Shown: piece by piece, positions 1 to 8,117 of the stretch
Layout: each line of letters starts with the position of its first letter
How positions within the stretch are numbered: position 1 is the stretch's first letter
IMG/VR virus record: IMGVR_UViG_3300032286_000719
Span: 1-64,000 of that record
DNA from: a virus
Strand: one strand, 5' to 3'
DNA: 64,000 nucleotides
The notes under the pieces: generated by a model
Databases searched by the model: none
Told to the model about the DNA's origin: nothing
Seen by the model: the letters and a program-made list of their open reading frames with translations, nothing else
Made by a program: the position numbers and the translations under genes

Positions 1-1
1 T

Positions 2-229
2 GATGGTTCAATGGTAAACAACATTAGAGAAGTACGTATGAAAGGTGCTCCTTCTATGACATGGGGTTATATTGATGGTACTCGTCACCACTTAGGTTTT
101 GCTAAGTCTCAAGGTATGAGTTCAGCTAACAAATTCCCAGGATACGAAATCTGGATGAAAGACAGATGTGACGTATTTATTGAAGATCTTTCTAGAACTG
201 TGTTGATCGAGGAAATCCCACAATTCTAA
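2..229 (+). CDS. Probable major capsid protein, C-terminal end (partial)
   Basis: The reading frame is open to the left edge of the window (the codons before the first Met at 11 are D-G-S), so this is the 3' end of a longer gene, not a 72-residue protein. The visible tail holds a basic/aromatic segment and ends in a short hydrophobic strand (DVFIEDLSRTVLIEEIPQF), the kind of C-terminal beta strand seen in HK97-fold capsid proteins of crAss-like phages. The position just upstream of connector and tail genes fits a major capsid protein. The identification rests on context and remembered family resemblance. It could be another abundant head protein. Confidence 0.55.
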   Translation, partial: DGSMVNNIREVRMKGAPSMTWGYIDGTRHHLGFAKSQGMSSANKFPGYEIWMKDRCDVFIEDLSRTVLIEEIPQF

Positions 230-240
230 TAATAAAATTC

Positions 241-288
241 GAGAAGAATCCCCTCACCTCCTCTCCCTCCTACGAGGGGATGATTCTC
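241..288 (+). other. RNA hairpin after the capsid gene
   Basis: Positions 241-255 and 274-288 are inverted repeats pairing at 13 of 15 positions (5 bp, a 2x2 internal loop, then the 8 bp ATCCCCTC/GAGGGGAT), around an 18-base pyrimidine-rich loop. It begins 12 bases after the capsid stop codon. There is no T-run after it, so it is not a classical intrinsic terminator. It could protect the 3' end of the capsid mRNA or be an RNA processing site. Confidence 0.6.
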
Positions 289-293
289 AACTC

Positions 294-348
294 AGAGTGT
301 TTGATATGGATAGTATCCATGATCAGGTTCCTTCGATGGGACCACTCT
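294..348 (+). other. Predicted three-way-junction RNA structure
   Basis: AGAGT (294-298) pairs with ACTCT (344-348), enclosing two hairpins. One is GAT-ATGGA / TCCAT-(G)-ATC (303-324) with a 5-base loop. The other is GGTTCC / GGGACC (326-343) with a loop containing TTCG. Together these form a compact three-way junction in the leader of the next gene. No match to a known riboswitch or tRNA is recognised. It follows directly on the 241-288 hairpin, so most of this 154-base gap is structured. Confidence 0.45.
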
Positions 349-383
349 ACTAAATAAAACCAAATTATTAAATTAACTACATT

Positions 384-1352
384 ATGGGTAAAACAGGCAA
401 AATTTCTACTATCAAGAGAGAATATAATAGTTCTCAATTACAAACTATGGATAGTGGGTTAGCACAAAAAGGAATGACAAGAATCCCTGGAACAGGTGTA
501 TTCAAATATCCTTATAAGGAATTAGATGGTAAATACAGAACAGGACTAGATCCAGATGCTGCTTACATCAAACGAATTCAAGATCCAACTGAAAAAGAAC
601 TTGAAATTGAAAGAGTTACTGCTCTTAGAAAAAGACTTGAAGACGAGATTGGTGATATTGATCTTGGACCACGTTCTAAATTCTGGAACTATGGATTATC
701 ATTATCTCCAGACGATCAAACTCACGTACAAGCAGTTAAATTGATGGATGGTGATAACTATTTTGATTTATCAAATGCTTTCCAAGAAATAGCCTTTTCA
801 TGGTTAAGAGTACATCCTACTATTGCATCAAGTCATCAAGCTTGGGAAAGAGGTGAATATCCAGCAGAGACACAGTTCTATGTTGTAGATGATGAAATAG
901 AGAATGCAGTGATCTTCAAGAAAAAACAATTGATAAACAAAGCAATTGTTAAGTTTGATTCAATGACTCCTGAGAAGAAACGTAAAGTTGCAAGACTTTT
1001 AGGACTTCCAGTATCAGAAGATTCAAAAGAAGAAGTGGTGTACAACTTAGTAGATAATGTATTAAAACAAACAGAATTCAAGAATGGTAAGTATTCAGGA
1101 TTGAATCCAGTTGAAGTTTTTAATAGATTTGCTGACATGAAAGAAAATTTACTCCATATTAAAGATTTAGTAAAACAAGCTATAACACATTCTATTTATA
1201 GAATCAAACCAAATGGTAAGGTTTATGAAGGTGAGTTTGAAATAGCTAAAGACGAAGAGGATTTAGTAAAATTCTTAGCTGATGATGATAACCAAGACGA
1301 GTTATTAGTATTAGAAGGAAAATTAAAAACTAAAAAACTAGCTGCTATATAA
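384..1352 (+). CDS. Virion structural protein next to the capsid gene (function unknown)
   Basis: This 322-residue soluble, charged protein has no signal peptide or membrane segment. The N-terminus is basic; residues about 65-95 are a charged helix (ELEIERVTALRKRLEDEI), followed by a conserved-looking region with FWNYGLSLSPDD. The C-terminus is acidic, then lysine-rich. It is the first gene after the structured leader and is followed 29 bases later by a connector-like gene, so it is probably translated from the late head operon. In crAss-like phages the genes right after the capsid gene encode head-associated or connector proteins. I do not recognise the exact family. Confidence 0.6.
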   Translation: MGKTGKISTIKREYNSSQLQTMDSGLAQKGMTRIPGTGVFKYPYKELDGKYRTGLDPDAAYIKRIQDPTEKELEIERVTALRKRLEDEIGDIDLGPRSKFWNYGLSLSPDDQTHVQAVKLMDGDNYFDLSNAFQEIAFSWLRVHPTIASSHQAWERGEYPAETQFYVVDDEIENAVIFKKKQLINKAIVKFDSMTPEKKRKVARLLGLPVSEDSKEEVVYNLVDNVLKQTEFKNGKYSGLNPVEVFNRFADMKENLLHIKDLVKQAITHSIYRIKPNGKVYEGEFEIAKDEEDLVKFLADDDNQDELLVLEGKLKTKKLAAI

Positions 1353-1381
1353 GTGTGGCTAGTTTAAAAATATAAAAGCAT

Positions 1382-2113
1382 ATGATACCAGTAGATAGTT
1401 TATTATACAAGATTGATCAAAAACTAAATAAACTATCGACTAATTCACATCAACAGATTCAATTAGAAGACAAAATCTTAGCCCTTAATGAAGCTCAGAT
1501 TAAATTGATAAAACAAAAAGTCGATGGTATTAGTACTACTAGTCAATTAGGTCAAGATTCTTTTAAGAAACGTTATGAAGATTTACAGAGTCTTATATTA
1601 GATTATAATCATCAACCATTACCACTTACATTAGAAGATCCTAATTTAAATCAATGGCGTGCTGATGTTCATGATCTTGACCCAAAATATATGTTCTATG
1701 TAGATTCATATGTTTTAGCTGATAAGGGAAGATGTAAAGACAGAAGAATTTGGATCAATAGAGATCTTGCAAAACATGGTGATCTTCAGTTTATATTAAA
1801 CAACGATCATTATAAACCAAGCTTTGAATATCAAGAGACATTTAACTTTCTAGCATCTGATAAAATTTCTGTATTCACAGATGGTACGTTCACACCTAAG
1901 AATCTACAAATAATGTACATGAGATATCCTGTATACATAAACAAAGCAGGATATATAATGTTAGATGGGACTCCATCATTTGATCAAGATTGTGAACTTG
2001 AATTATATTTAGAGGATGAATTGTTAGACTTAACAGTACAAAATCTAGCAATGTATACTGAGAATGCTGCAGCAGTACAAAGTGCTCAGTTCAGAATACA
2101 AACAAACGAGTAA
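1382..2113 (+). CDS. Putative connector/ring protein of the neck
   Basis: This 243-residue protein starts with an amphipathic helical segment (residues 5-75, heptad-like Leu/Ile spacing, likely coiled coil) and continues into an alpha/beta part rich in aromatic residues. The last 35 residues (LDLTVQNLAMYTEN followed by AVQSAQFRIQTNE) form a helix typical of small head-tail adaptor proteins of crAss-like phages. It lies between the head gene at 384 and a large virion protein at 2139, with a 25-base spacer ending in the A-rich leader common to this genome. The connector role is inferred from position and shape. Confidence 0.5.
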   Translation: MIPVDSLLYKIDQKLNKLSTNSHQQIQLEDKILALNEAQIKLIKQKVDGISTTSQLGQDSFKKRYEDLQSLILDYNHQPLPLTLEDPNLNQWRADVHDLDPKYMFYVDSYVLADKGRCKDRRIWINRDLAKHGDLQFILNNDHYKPSFEYQETFNFLASDKISVFTDGTFTPKNLQIMYMRYPVYINKAGYIMLDGTPSFDQDCELELYLEDELLDLTVQNLAMYTENAAAVQSAQFRIQTNE

Positions 2114-2138
2114 ATTTTTAACTTAATAAATAAATAAA

Positions 2139-3332
2139 ATGGCTGATTTTTCATTAACCACGTTATTCGTGGTTCCAGTAGGGCAGCAGGCTGTCCCTAG
2201 CTCTGGCTCAACACAAGACCTAACTGCAGGTACTGTGGGAATCTTTAACAACTTGTATGCTACAGTAGATGCTACAACTATTAAAGCTGCTCCTTATTTC
2301 TACGTTGCACAAGGTAGAGACAACACTTATCTTCAAGGATCTAAAAGATCTGACAAGATTGGAGTTCAAACAACTGCATTAACAGGTAATGCTCAAACAA
2401 TTTCAACAAAGAACTCTAATGTAACAGAATGGTACAAAGTATCAGGATGTCCTACAGCTGCTAATCAAATTACTGATGTAACTAATTTCACTGTACAATG
2501 TGGAGAAGTTATCACATTAACTTTGCGTGCTCACTCTTCTTACATTGATACATTGTATTTCAATGGTTTCACTCGTTCAGTAACAATCCAAGCTCCATGC
2601 TGTGGTTGTGACGAAAATCCATGTGATGATGTAAGTGATAACACTATCATCAACTTATTGATTGCTAAATTAACTCAACAAGCTCCTGGTATCAACCCTG
2701 ATAACATTAGTTTCAACACATTCTTTACATTTGAAAATGTAGGTGGTACAATCTTACGTATTACAGGAAAACCATTAACTCAATATGGACAACCTTGTGA
2801 TATTGCAGCGTTCCCATTTGAATATGACAGAATGTATTTCAGAACATTTGTATATGCTGGTCCAGCTACAACTGCTGACTTTATTGTTGCTGATAATTGT
2901 AACTTAGTTGCTAATCCTGTTATTACTCAACGTGCTTCTTATGCCACTGGTACATCTGCAGAAATTATCCAATTAGAGAAAAACTTCTACAGCTACCAAG
3001 CAGGTTACTTGAAACATTTATACAGAATAAATGGTTATAACGAAAACTTCGAATCTTATGTTTCTGCTGGTGAAACTTATAACACATTCTACATCAGATT
3101 CAATGAGTATAACAGATCTGAGTACCAATGGGGTGATTATATTCAACAAGACTCTACAGTTATTATTGCTATCCCACAAGGAGGTGGTAATTTAACTTCT
3201 GCGTTTGAAGCAATCTTAGTAGGTGCTTTAGGTGCTGTAGTAGATCAAGGTATTCCTTGTATCACAACTACAACTACTACATCTAGTGCTCCTGCATCAA
3301 CAACTACAACTACTTCTACAAATATTCCTTAA
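2139..3332 (+). CDS. Major virion surface/tail structural protein with Thr-rich tail
   Basis: A 397-residue beta-rich protein with strong Gly/Ala/Thr/Asn content, typical of an abundant virion protein. A cysteine cluster (APCCGCDENPC) sits near residues 151-161, separating an N-terminal beta domain from a second domain. Residues about 375-397 are almost only Thr/Ser with Ala/Pro, so this head- or tail-surface protein ends in the same low-complexity tract that joins domains in the downstream fibers. The leader is AATAAATAAATAAAATGG. A strong hairpin follows the gene (3368-3408). It could be a decoration protein or a tail tube/collar protein; the sequence does not decide. Confidence 0.55.
   Translation: MADFSLTTLFVVPVGQQAVPSSGSTQDLTAGTVGIFNNLYATVDATTIKAAPYFYVAQGRDNTYLQGSKRSDKIGVQTTALTGNAQTISTKNSNVTEWYKVSGCPTAANQITDVTNFTVQCGEVITLTLRAHSSYIDTLYFNGFTRSVTIQAPCCGCDENPCDDVSDNTIINLLIAKLTQQAPGINPDNISFNTFFTFENVGGTILRITGKPLTQYGQPCDIAAFPFEYDRMYFRTFVYAGPATTADFIVADNCNLVANPVITQRASYATGTSAEIIQLEKNFYSYQAGYLKHLYRINGYNENFESYVSAGETYNTFYIRFNEYNRSEYQWGDYIQQDSTVIIAIPQGGGNLTSAFEAILVGALGAVVDQGIPCITTTTTTSSAPASTTTTTSTNIP
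3261..3327 (+). repeat. Thr/Ser codon tract (terminal, 2139 gene)
   Basis: A short ACA/ACT/TCT tract encodes the Thr/Ser C-terminal tail of the upstream structural protein. It is the same type of tract as the fiber linkers but ends at a stop codon instead of joining another domain. Confidence 0.8.
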
Positions 3333-3367
3333 GGATAAAGAAGAGTAAAAAATTTAAAAAATAACCT

Positions 3368-3408
3368 ATGCCAGGGGAAAGAGGATATCACTCATATTCC
3401 TCTGGCAT
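3368..3408 (+). terminator. Hairpin between structural genes (weak terminator or mRNA-end structure)
   Basis: ATGCCAGGGGAA (3368-3379) pairs with TTCCTCTGGCAT (3397-3408): 12 bp with one G-T wobble and a 17-base loop. An AATTATTAT stretch follows rather than a clean T-run, so termination would be partial. It lies in the 91-base gap between 2139-3332 and 3424-3987 and could lower expression of the fiber genes relative to the upstream structural genes. Confidence 0.6.
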
Positions 3409-3423
3409 AATTATTATAAAAAC

Positions 3424-3987
3424 ATGGCAAACTTACAATTAGATATATTAGTAATCCCTACTTATAGTGTACTTACACTTGGTGTTGCAGATGTTTCTGT
3501 ATATCCTACTAATCCTCCAGTGGTGTCAGCACCTACTATTGAGATTGATATTCCAGGATTTGGAACCAAGATACTACCATTTGTTCCTGATGAAATCAAT
3601 GTATTTACATCGTCTAATTTAGGAATCACAGAACCAGGTTGTAATCAACCACTTCCAGATGGAATATACAGATTGAGATATTCTGTAGCTCCTTCATATT
3701 TATATAATGTAGAGAAGACAATAATACGTGTTGACAAGCTTCAAGAGAAGTTTGACAGTGCGTTTCTTCAATTAAATATGATGGAGTGTGATAGAGCCCT
3801 TAAAACACAATCTAGTGTACAACTAAATACAATTAACTTCTTTATTCAAGGAGCGATTGCAGCAGCTAATAACTGTGCAGAATTTGAATCAAATACATTA
3901 TATGCTCAGGCAGATAATTTGTTAAACAACTTTTTAAGAACCAACTGTGGTTGTTCTGGTAACAACTACTTAATAAACTTTTATTAA
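3424..3987 (+). CDS. Virion-associated protein of unknown function
   Basis: The first half of this 187-residue protein is beta-rich with many Pro and Val (an Ig-like or adaptor fold would fit). The second half, from about residue 100, is helical (KLQEKFDSAFLQLNMMECDR) and ends with a Cys-containing tail (NCGCSGNN). There is no signal peptide. It is followed two bases later by the Cys-rich miniprotein and then by the first Thr/Ser fiber, suggesting a baseplate or fiber-attachment role. Family not recognised. Confidence 0.5.
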   Translation: MANLQLDILVIPTYSVLTLGVADVSVYPTNPPVVSAPTIEIDIPGFGTKILPFVPDEINVFTSSNLGITEPGCNQPLPDGIYRLRYSVAPSYLYNVEKTIIRVDKLQEKFDSAFLQLNMMECDRALKTQSSVQLNTINFFIQGAIAAANNCAEFESNTLYAQADNLLNNFLRTNCGCSGNNYLINFY

Positions 3988-3989
3988 TT

Positions 3990-4085
3990 ATGGCACAATG
4001 TTCAGGATGTGGAGCTAATGTAGGCTGTGGATGTCAGCTGAAAAATGGAATGTGTGCAGCGTGTGCTGCAAAAGCAAATAAATAA
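3990..4085 (+). CDS. 31-residue cysteine-rich miniprotein
   Basis: The ATG at 3990 follows the previous stop (TAA 3985-3987) after two bases and gives a 31-residue peptide with six Cys in the order C-x2-C-x5-C-x-C-x7-C-x2-C (CSGCGANVGCGC ... CAACAA). The spacing resembles a zinc knuckle or rubredoxin-like metal site. Translation of this peptide pushes the start of the next gene downstream to 4096. I recall very similar tiny Cys peptides beside tail genes of other Bacteroidota phages, but their function is not known to me. A zinc-binding assembly factor is one possibility. Confidence 0.7.
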   Translation: MAQCSGCGANVGCGCQLKNGMCAACAAKANK

Positions 4086-4095
4086 AATTGTTATT

Positions 4096-5682
4096 ATGTT
4101 ATCACCAAGACTAACCAACTGTCCTGAATGCCCGGACATTTCATCTTTACTTAAAAAAATAGATTGCAAGTTAGCAGAACTTGGTAACAACTTGTACAAC
4201 AATATTTCATATATGTTGAATAAACCTGTACCTGCAGATGACATAACTCAATTTATAGGATATAGAAGAATATTAATGTACAAACGTATTAATCCTAGTT
4301 ATGTACAGGATTATTCTGTAGCTATGATAGCTAGTAGAGTGATACGTCTTACAGTGGGATGTGTAAGTAGATGTAATACACCAGAACCTTGTATAGAGGA
4401 ACGTTGTGATGTAACTATTGTACCAAATCCTACCAGTACTAGTACTAGTACACTTGCACCTATTACAACTACTACTACTACTAGTTCAACCAGTACTACA
4501 ACCAGTACTAGTACCACTTTAGTACCAACCACTACCACTACTAGTTCTAGTAGCACCAGTACAAGCACTAGTACTAGTTCAACAACAACAACATCTACTA
4601 GCAGTAGCAGTACAACAACTACTACAACAACATTTATTCCTCCAGGAGCTGTTCCAATACCAGTTTTACTTGAGTATCAAACAATATCACCAGTAGAAGA
4701 TATTGTTGTATTTAATATTTTAGAAGATACCTGTCTTTTTTTCTATAATCTAGAAACTAGTAATGTTAATTTAGGCTCACTTGTATTTGATATTACAACT
4801 TATTATTATGATGAAGAAACTTCAATGTTATATAATAGTGTTACAAATACTTTTGCTGAAGATGGTTATTATATTTCAGATGCACCTTTATATGTTACTA
4901 ATGGTTTAGTAGAAGTACTTACACAAGAAGATCTTGATGGATTATGTAATTTTACAACAACAACAAGTTCTAGTTCTACTAGCACTTCTACAAGTACCAG
5001 TACGTCTACATCAACAAGTACTTCAACAAGTACAACTACATCTACAACCACAGCTGCACCAACAACCACTACAACTAGTTCTAGCACCAGTACTAGCACG
5101 TCAACTAGTACTAGTAGTAGCACAACAACTACTACAACAACAATACCAACCCTTGCCTGTTCAGGTGTAACGAACGCTGGAGATAATGAAGTTAAGGATA
5201 CTTACATTGAATTAGACCCAAATGGTGGTGTCATTACAATGTTGTTTTTTGTTGGTGGCCAATCTGATAAATTAGAGATATATCATGGATTACCTGAAGA
5301 TGGTGGAACTAATAAGATGGCAACATCGTCTATGAATGCAAACAATAATTATGGTCCTTTTGATAATGTATGGGGAACAAACCCAAACCCAGTTCCAGCA
5401 ACAACTACTGCCTCTAATCAGCTACCCCAATTTATAGGTTCAAATAAAGGAACAATACCACAGCGTAGAACCCAATTTAGTGCTGATACAGGTCTTAATA
5501 TACCTGTTAATGGACTTGGTCAGATGGTGTTCCCTAACCCTAATTACCCAACTGATCCATATCAACAAGTTATATGGTGGAAATATGATTCCAATGATTA
5601 TTTAACTGACTCAACAGTAACAATTAGAGTTACAGGTGGAGGTGGAACAACAGGTTGGTCTTTTTATAGATGGTGTCCATAA
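4096..5682 (+). CDS. Tail fiber/adhesin with two mucin-like Thr/Ser linkers
   Basis: The ATG at 4096 is preferred (528 residues) over the in-frame ATG at 4045, which lies inside the miniprotein gene. Residues 1-110 form a mostly helical N-terminal domain with a CPEC motif, likely for virion attachment. Residues about 112-179 are a Thr/Ser/Pro linker, 180-286 a beta-rich domain with TYYYDEETSMLYN, 287-349 a second linker, and 350-528 a terminal domain rich in Gly/Asn/Trp. That layout is a stalk with two globular modules, as in a receptor-binding fiber. The ligand is unknown; no catalytic motif is seen. Confidence 0.65.
   Translation: MLSPRLTNCPECPDISSLLKKIDCKLAELGNNLYNNISYMLNKPVPADDITQFIGYRRILMYKRINPSYVQDYSVAMIASRVIRLTVGCVSRCNTPEPCIEERCDVTIVPNPTSTSTSTLAPITTTTTTSSTSTTTSTSTTLVPTTTTTSSSSTSTSTSTSSTTTTSTSSSSTTTTTTTFIPPGAVPIPVLLEYQTISPVEDIVVFNILEDTCLFFYNLETSNVNLGSLVFDITTYYYDEETSMLYNSVTNTFAEDGYYISDAPLYVTNGLVEVLTQEDLDGLCNFTTTTSSSSTSTSTSTSTSTSTSTSTSTTTSTTTAAPTTTTTSSSTSTSTSTSTSSSTTTTTTTIPTLACSGVTNAGDNEVKDTYIELDPNGGVITMLFFVGGQSDKLEIYHGLPEDGGTNKMATSSMNANNNYGPFDNVWGTNPNPVPATTTASNQLPQFIGSNKGTIPQRRTQFSADTGLNIPVNGLGQMVFPNPNYPTDPYQQVIWWKYDSNDYLTDSTVTIRVTGGGGTTGWSFYRWCP
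4431..4632 (+). repeat. Thr/Ser linker tract 1 of the 4096 fiber
   Basis: About 200 bases consist almost wholly of Thr and Ser codons, with one or two Pro/Val/Leu interruptions (LAPI, LVP). Thr codons ACA, ACT and ACC and Ser codons AGT, AGC, TCA and TCT are mixed without a fixed DNA period. The reverse strand gives a spurious Val/Leu ORF. Confidence 0.9.
4954..5142 (+). repeat. Thr/Ser linker tract 2 of the 4096 fiber
   Basis: About 190 bases of Thr/Ser codons encode poly-Thr, SSSS, a long (ST)n run, then poly-Thr, interrupted once by AAP. The block order matches tracts in the neighbouring fibers. Confidence 0.9.
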
Positions 5683-5736
5683 CCAACAGGGTAATAATAA
5701 AACTAATAATAAATCAAATTTTTAAAATAAAATAAT

Positions 5737-6825
5737 ATGTCAACTTGCTCAAATTGCTATAATGGATGTACAGAGATTGTCTCTGACAGATGTGTAAAAT
5801 ATACAGGAATAGATGTTCCTGTCCTAGGAATCCAAACAGGTGATTCATTATCATTTGTAGAACAAGCTTTAATTACATTCCTTGTATCAACATTAGATGG
5901 TACAGGAATAAAAATAGATCTTGGATCTACAGTGGTATGTAACCTTGTACAACAATATCTACCTACATGTGGAGACTTAACAATTGTAGATATATCAAAA
6001 GCTCTTATACAAGCTGCTTGTGATCTTCAAGTACAAGTGAATGCTATTAATGCTACACTTGCTACATTGAATGCTGATTATACAATTGGATGTTTGACAG
6101 GTGTTACAGCTTCTTCAGATACACATGCTATTGTACAAGCTGTAATTAACAAGTTGTGTCAAGTACAAGTTGATTTAACAGCATTAACTTTAAACTTATC
6201 TACTAATTATTCTAGTAATGGTGCACAGTTAGATGCTTACATAGCTAATTATTTAGCTACAAATTCTCCTACTTCTAATCTTATAAATAATAGAATGGTT
6301 CCTTATGCTGTAGTTGAATACTATGGTCCTGTTGCTGGTAATTTTGATGGAACAGGTAAAGGAACTGGAATTTGGGATAAAATATATCTATGTAATGGAT
6401 TAAATGGTACACCAGATAAAAGAGGAGTGGTAGGAGTAGGTGCTACAAATGGTGCAATGTTAGGAAATACAATGCCTGCACAGACTAATCCATCATTAGG
6501 AAATCCTACATATAATGTAGGTGGACCAATAGTAGGTAGCAATAATGTTGTCTTAGGACCTACACAAATACCTAGTCACACACACACTGCTACAGTTACA
6601 GACCCTGGACATACACATACAGTTACAGGATCGAATGCAAATAATGGTGATCCAGGAACTTTCTTTATTACTGCTGCTACAGAATCTAATGGTAATAGAA
6701 CTGTTGGAACACAAATTCCAAATATTACAGGTATAGGTGTAACTATTGGTCCTACAGGAGGAGGACAAGCACATGCAAACTTTCAACCTGGATTAGGTTG
6801 TTTATATATTCAATACAGACCTTAA
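5737..6825 (+). CDS. Tail-collar fiber with His-rich C-terminal tip
   Basis: Residues 1-50 carry Cys pairs (CSNCYNGC) and an adaptor motif (YTGIDVPVLGIQTGDSL) shared in outline with the proteins at 6838, 8118 and 51738. Residues 60-190 are helical/repetitive stalk. Residues about 190-362 match the phage tail-collar fold: WDKIYLCNG, then PDKRGVVGVGA, a paired HTHT...HTHT segment near residues 280-297, and a final HANFQPGLGCLYIQYRP. HxH pairs in such tips bind metal ions in a trimer, as in T4 short tail fibers. This is the one fiber in the first cluster with no Thr/Ser linker. It is a probable receptor-binding short fiber. Confidence 0.75.
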   Translation: MSTCSNCYNGCTEIVSDRCVKYTGIDVPVLGIQTGDSLSFVEQALITFLVSTLDGTGIKIDLGSTVVCNLVQQYLPTCGDLTIVDISKALIQAACDLQVQVNAINATLATLNADYTIGCLTGVTASSDTHAIVQAVINKLCQVQVDLTALTLNLSTNYSSNGAQLDAYIANYLATNSPTSNLINNRMVPYAVVEYYGPVAGNFDGTGKGTGIWDKIYLCNGLNGTPDKRGVVGVGATNGAMLGNTMPAQTNPSLGNPTYNVGGPIVGSNNVVLGPTQIPSHTHTATVTDPGHTHTVTGSNANNGDPGTFFITAATESNGNRTVGTQIPNITGIGVTIGPTGGGQAHANFQPGLGCLYIQYRP

Positions 6826-6837
6826 TAAATCAATAAG

Positions 6838-8082
6838 ATGGCATATCCTTTTTTACCAGTTAATCCTTGCTGTACAGACGTAGTCTTAAATAGTCCTTGT
6901 GGATGTAGTTCTACAATTTCTAATAGTGGTTGTGGACAAAATCCATGTGGAACTAATGTTATTCTATCTAGCAATGTACGTTATGATGGTCCTGTATTGG
7001 ATTGCATTATAGTTGAGCCATGTGATACACTTAATGTAATATTGCAAAAGATTGATGAGATTATATGTAATCTACTTGTTCAGATTAACACATTGAATAT
7101 TCAAGTGGCAAACATCACCACTCAAATAATCAATATTAATAATGAGATAATCAATATTAATACTACATTAGAAGGATGTTGTGGTGCTACAACTACTACT
7201 ACTACTACTAGTTCAACTAGCACTACAACTACCACAACCACTCCAATACCAACTACTACAACTACAAGTTCTAGTTCAACTAGCACTAGCACATCTACTA
7301 GTACGTCTACATCAACTAGCACTTCTACAACAACAAGTTCAAGTACGAGTACAACAACAACTACAACTACAGCTGGACCTACCACTACTACAACAACAAC
7401 AGAATTTTCTGCAGCTTGTACATGTTTAAATTTTAACATAACTCAAGAAGATATAGATGCTGCTACAGGAAATGTTATCCATGGAAATAATATAGTTAGT
7501 ATAAGTGTTGGAAAAGGTGCAGTATGTGGAGGTGGTGATTTTGGTCAGAATGTTACCTCTGCAGGAACAATAGGTATATGTATTGAAACTTCAGAAATAG
7601 GTACAGCTGATATACTTTATTATGTAAACGATATCCCTGTTTTCTACCCAGCTACAACAAGTACATATGACGTGTTATACTCTGCTTGTACAACAAATGG
7701 TGAATGTGTACCTACAACTACTACCACTAGTTCTAGTAGTACAAGTACATCTACGAGTACAAGTACCTCGACTAGTACATCGACCAGTACTACAACTAGC
7801 ACAACTACAATACCTCCAACTACAACAACAACTACCACTGTAATTTATTCAGCAGAATTTTCTATAGGAACTGCAAATAATGCTTTAGCTTGTCTTGAAA
7901 CTGTTGCAGTGATAACGTTATACTCAACTAGTTCTACGTTTGCTTTTGGAAGTTTTGTATACACTGATGCAGGATTAACAACTATATTTGTTGGAGGAAA
8001 TTTATATTATAAAAATATATCAGCAAATAATGTAATCAGAGTGCCTAATTCTGGACAGATTAACTCAACTAGCTCTTGTTAA
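6838..8082 (+). CDS. Tail fiber/adhesin with Cys-rich adaptor and two Thr/Ser linkers
   Basis: This 414-residue protein begins with nine Cys in the first 40 residues, then the adaptor motif YDGPVLDCIIVEPCDTLNVI (about 49-68) shared with 8118, 5737 and 51738. A short coiled coil (about 78-113, Ile/Asn heptads) may trimerise it. Linkers cover residues about 118-187 and 293-334; between them is a beta domain (189-292). The terminal 80 residues contain FVYTDAGLTTIFVGGNLYYK, a small module common in Bacteroidota phage fibers. It starts 12 bases after the collar fiber. The role is inferred as a receptor-binding appendage. Confidence 0.65.
   Translation: MAYPFLPVNPCCTDVVLNSPCGCSSTISNSGCGQNPCGTNVILSSNVRYDGPVLDCIIVEPCDTLNVILQKIDEIICNLLVQINTLNIQVANITTQIININNEIININTTLEGCCGATTTTTTTSSTSTTTTTTTPIPTTTTTSSSSTSTSTSTSTSTSTSTSTTTSSSTSTTTTTTTAGPTTTTTTTEFSAACTCLNFNITQEDIDAATGNVIHGNNIVSISVGKGAVCGGGDFGQNVTSAGTIGICIETSEIGTADILYYVNDIPVFYPATTSTYDVLYSACTTNGECVPTTTTTSSSSTSTSTSTSTSTSTSTSTTTSTTTIPPTTTTTTTVIYSAEFSIGTANNALACLETVAVITLYSTSSTFAFGSFVYTDAGLTTIFVGGNLYYKNISANNVIRVPNSGQINSTSSC
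7189..7401 (+). repeat. Thr/Ser linker tract 1 of the 6838 fiber
   Basis: About 213 bases encode Thr/Ser only, apart from PIP and AGP interruptions. The block order is poly-Thr, SSSS, (TS)n, poly-Thr. Confidence 0.9.
7714..7839 (+). repeat. Thr/Ser linker tract 2 of the 6838 fiber
   Basis: About 126 bases of Thr/Ser codons with a single IPP break join the middle and terminal domains. Confidence 0.9.
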
Positions 8083-8117
8083 ACTTTTAAATTTAAATTA
8101 TATAATAGCAATATAAT

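Noticed and set aside
294-348. A tRNA gene in the capsid leader, suggested by paired arms
   Set aside because: There is no acceptor stem of seven pairs, no TTCGA T-loop in the right place and the length is too short.
4045-4095. Upstream start at 4045 for the first linker fiber
   Set aside because: It lies within the Cys-rich miniprotein gene and adds 17 residues unlike a fiber start; the ATG at 4096 has a better position.
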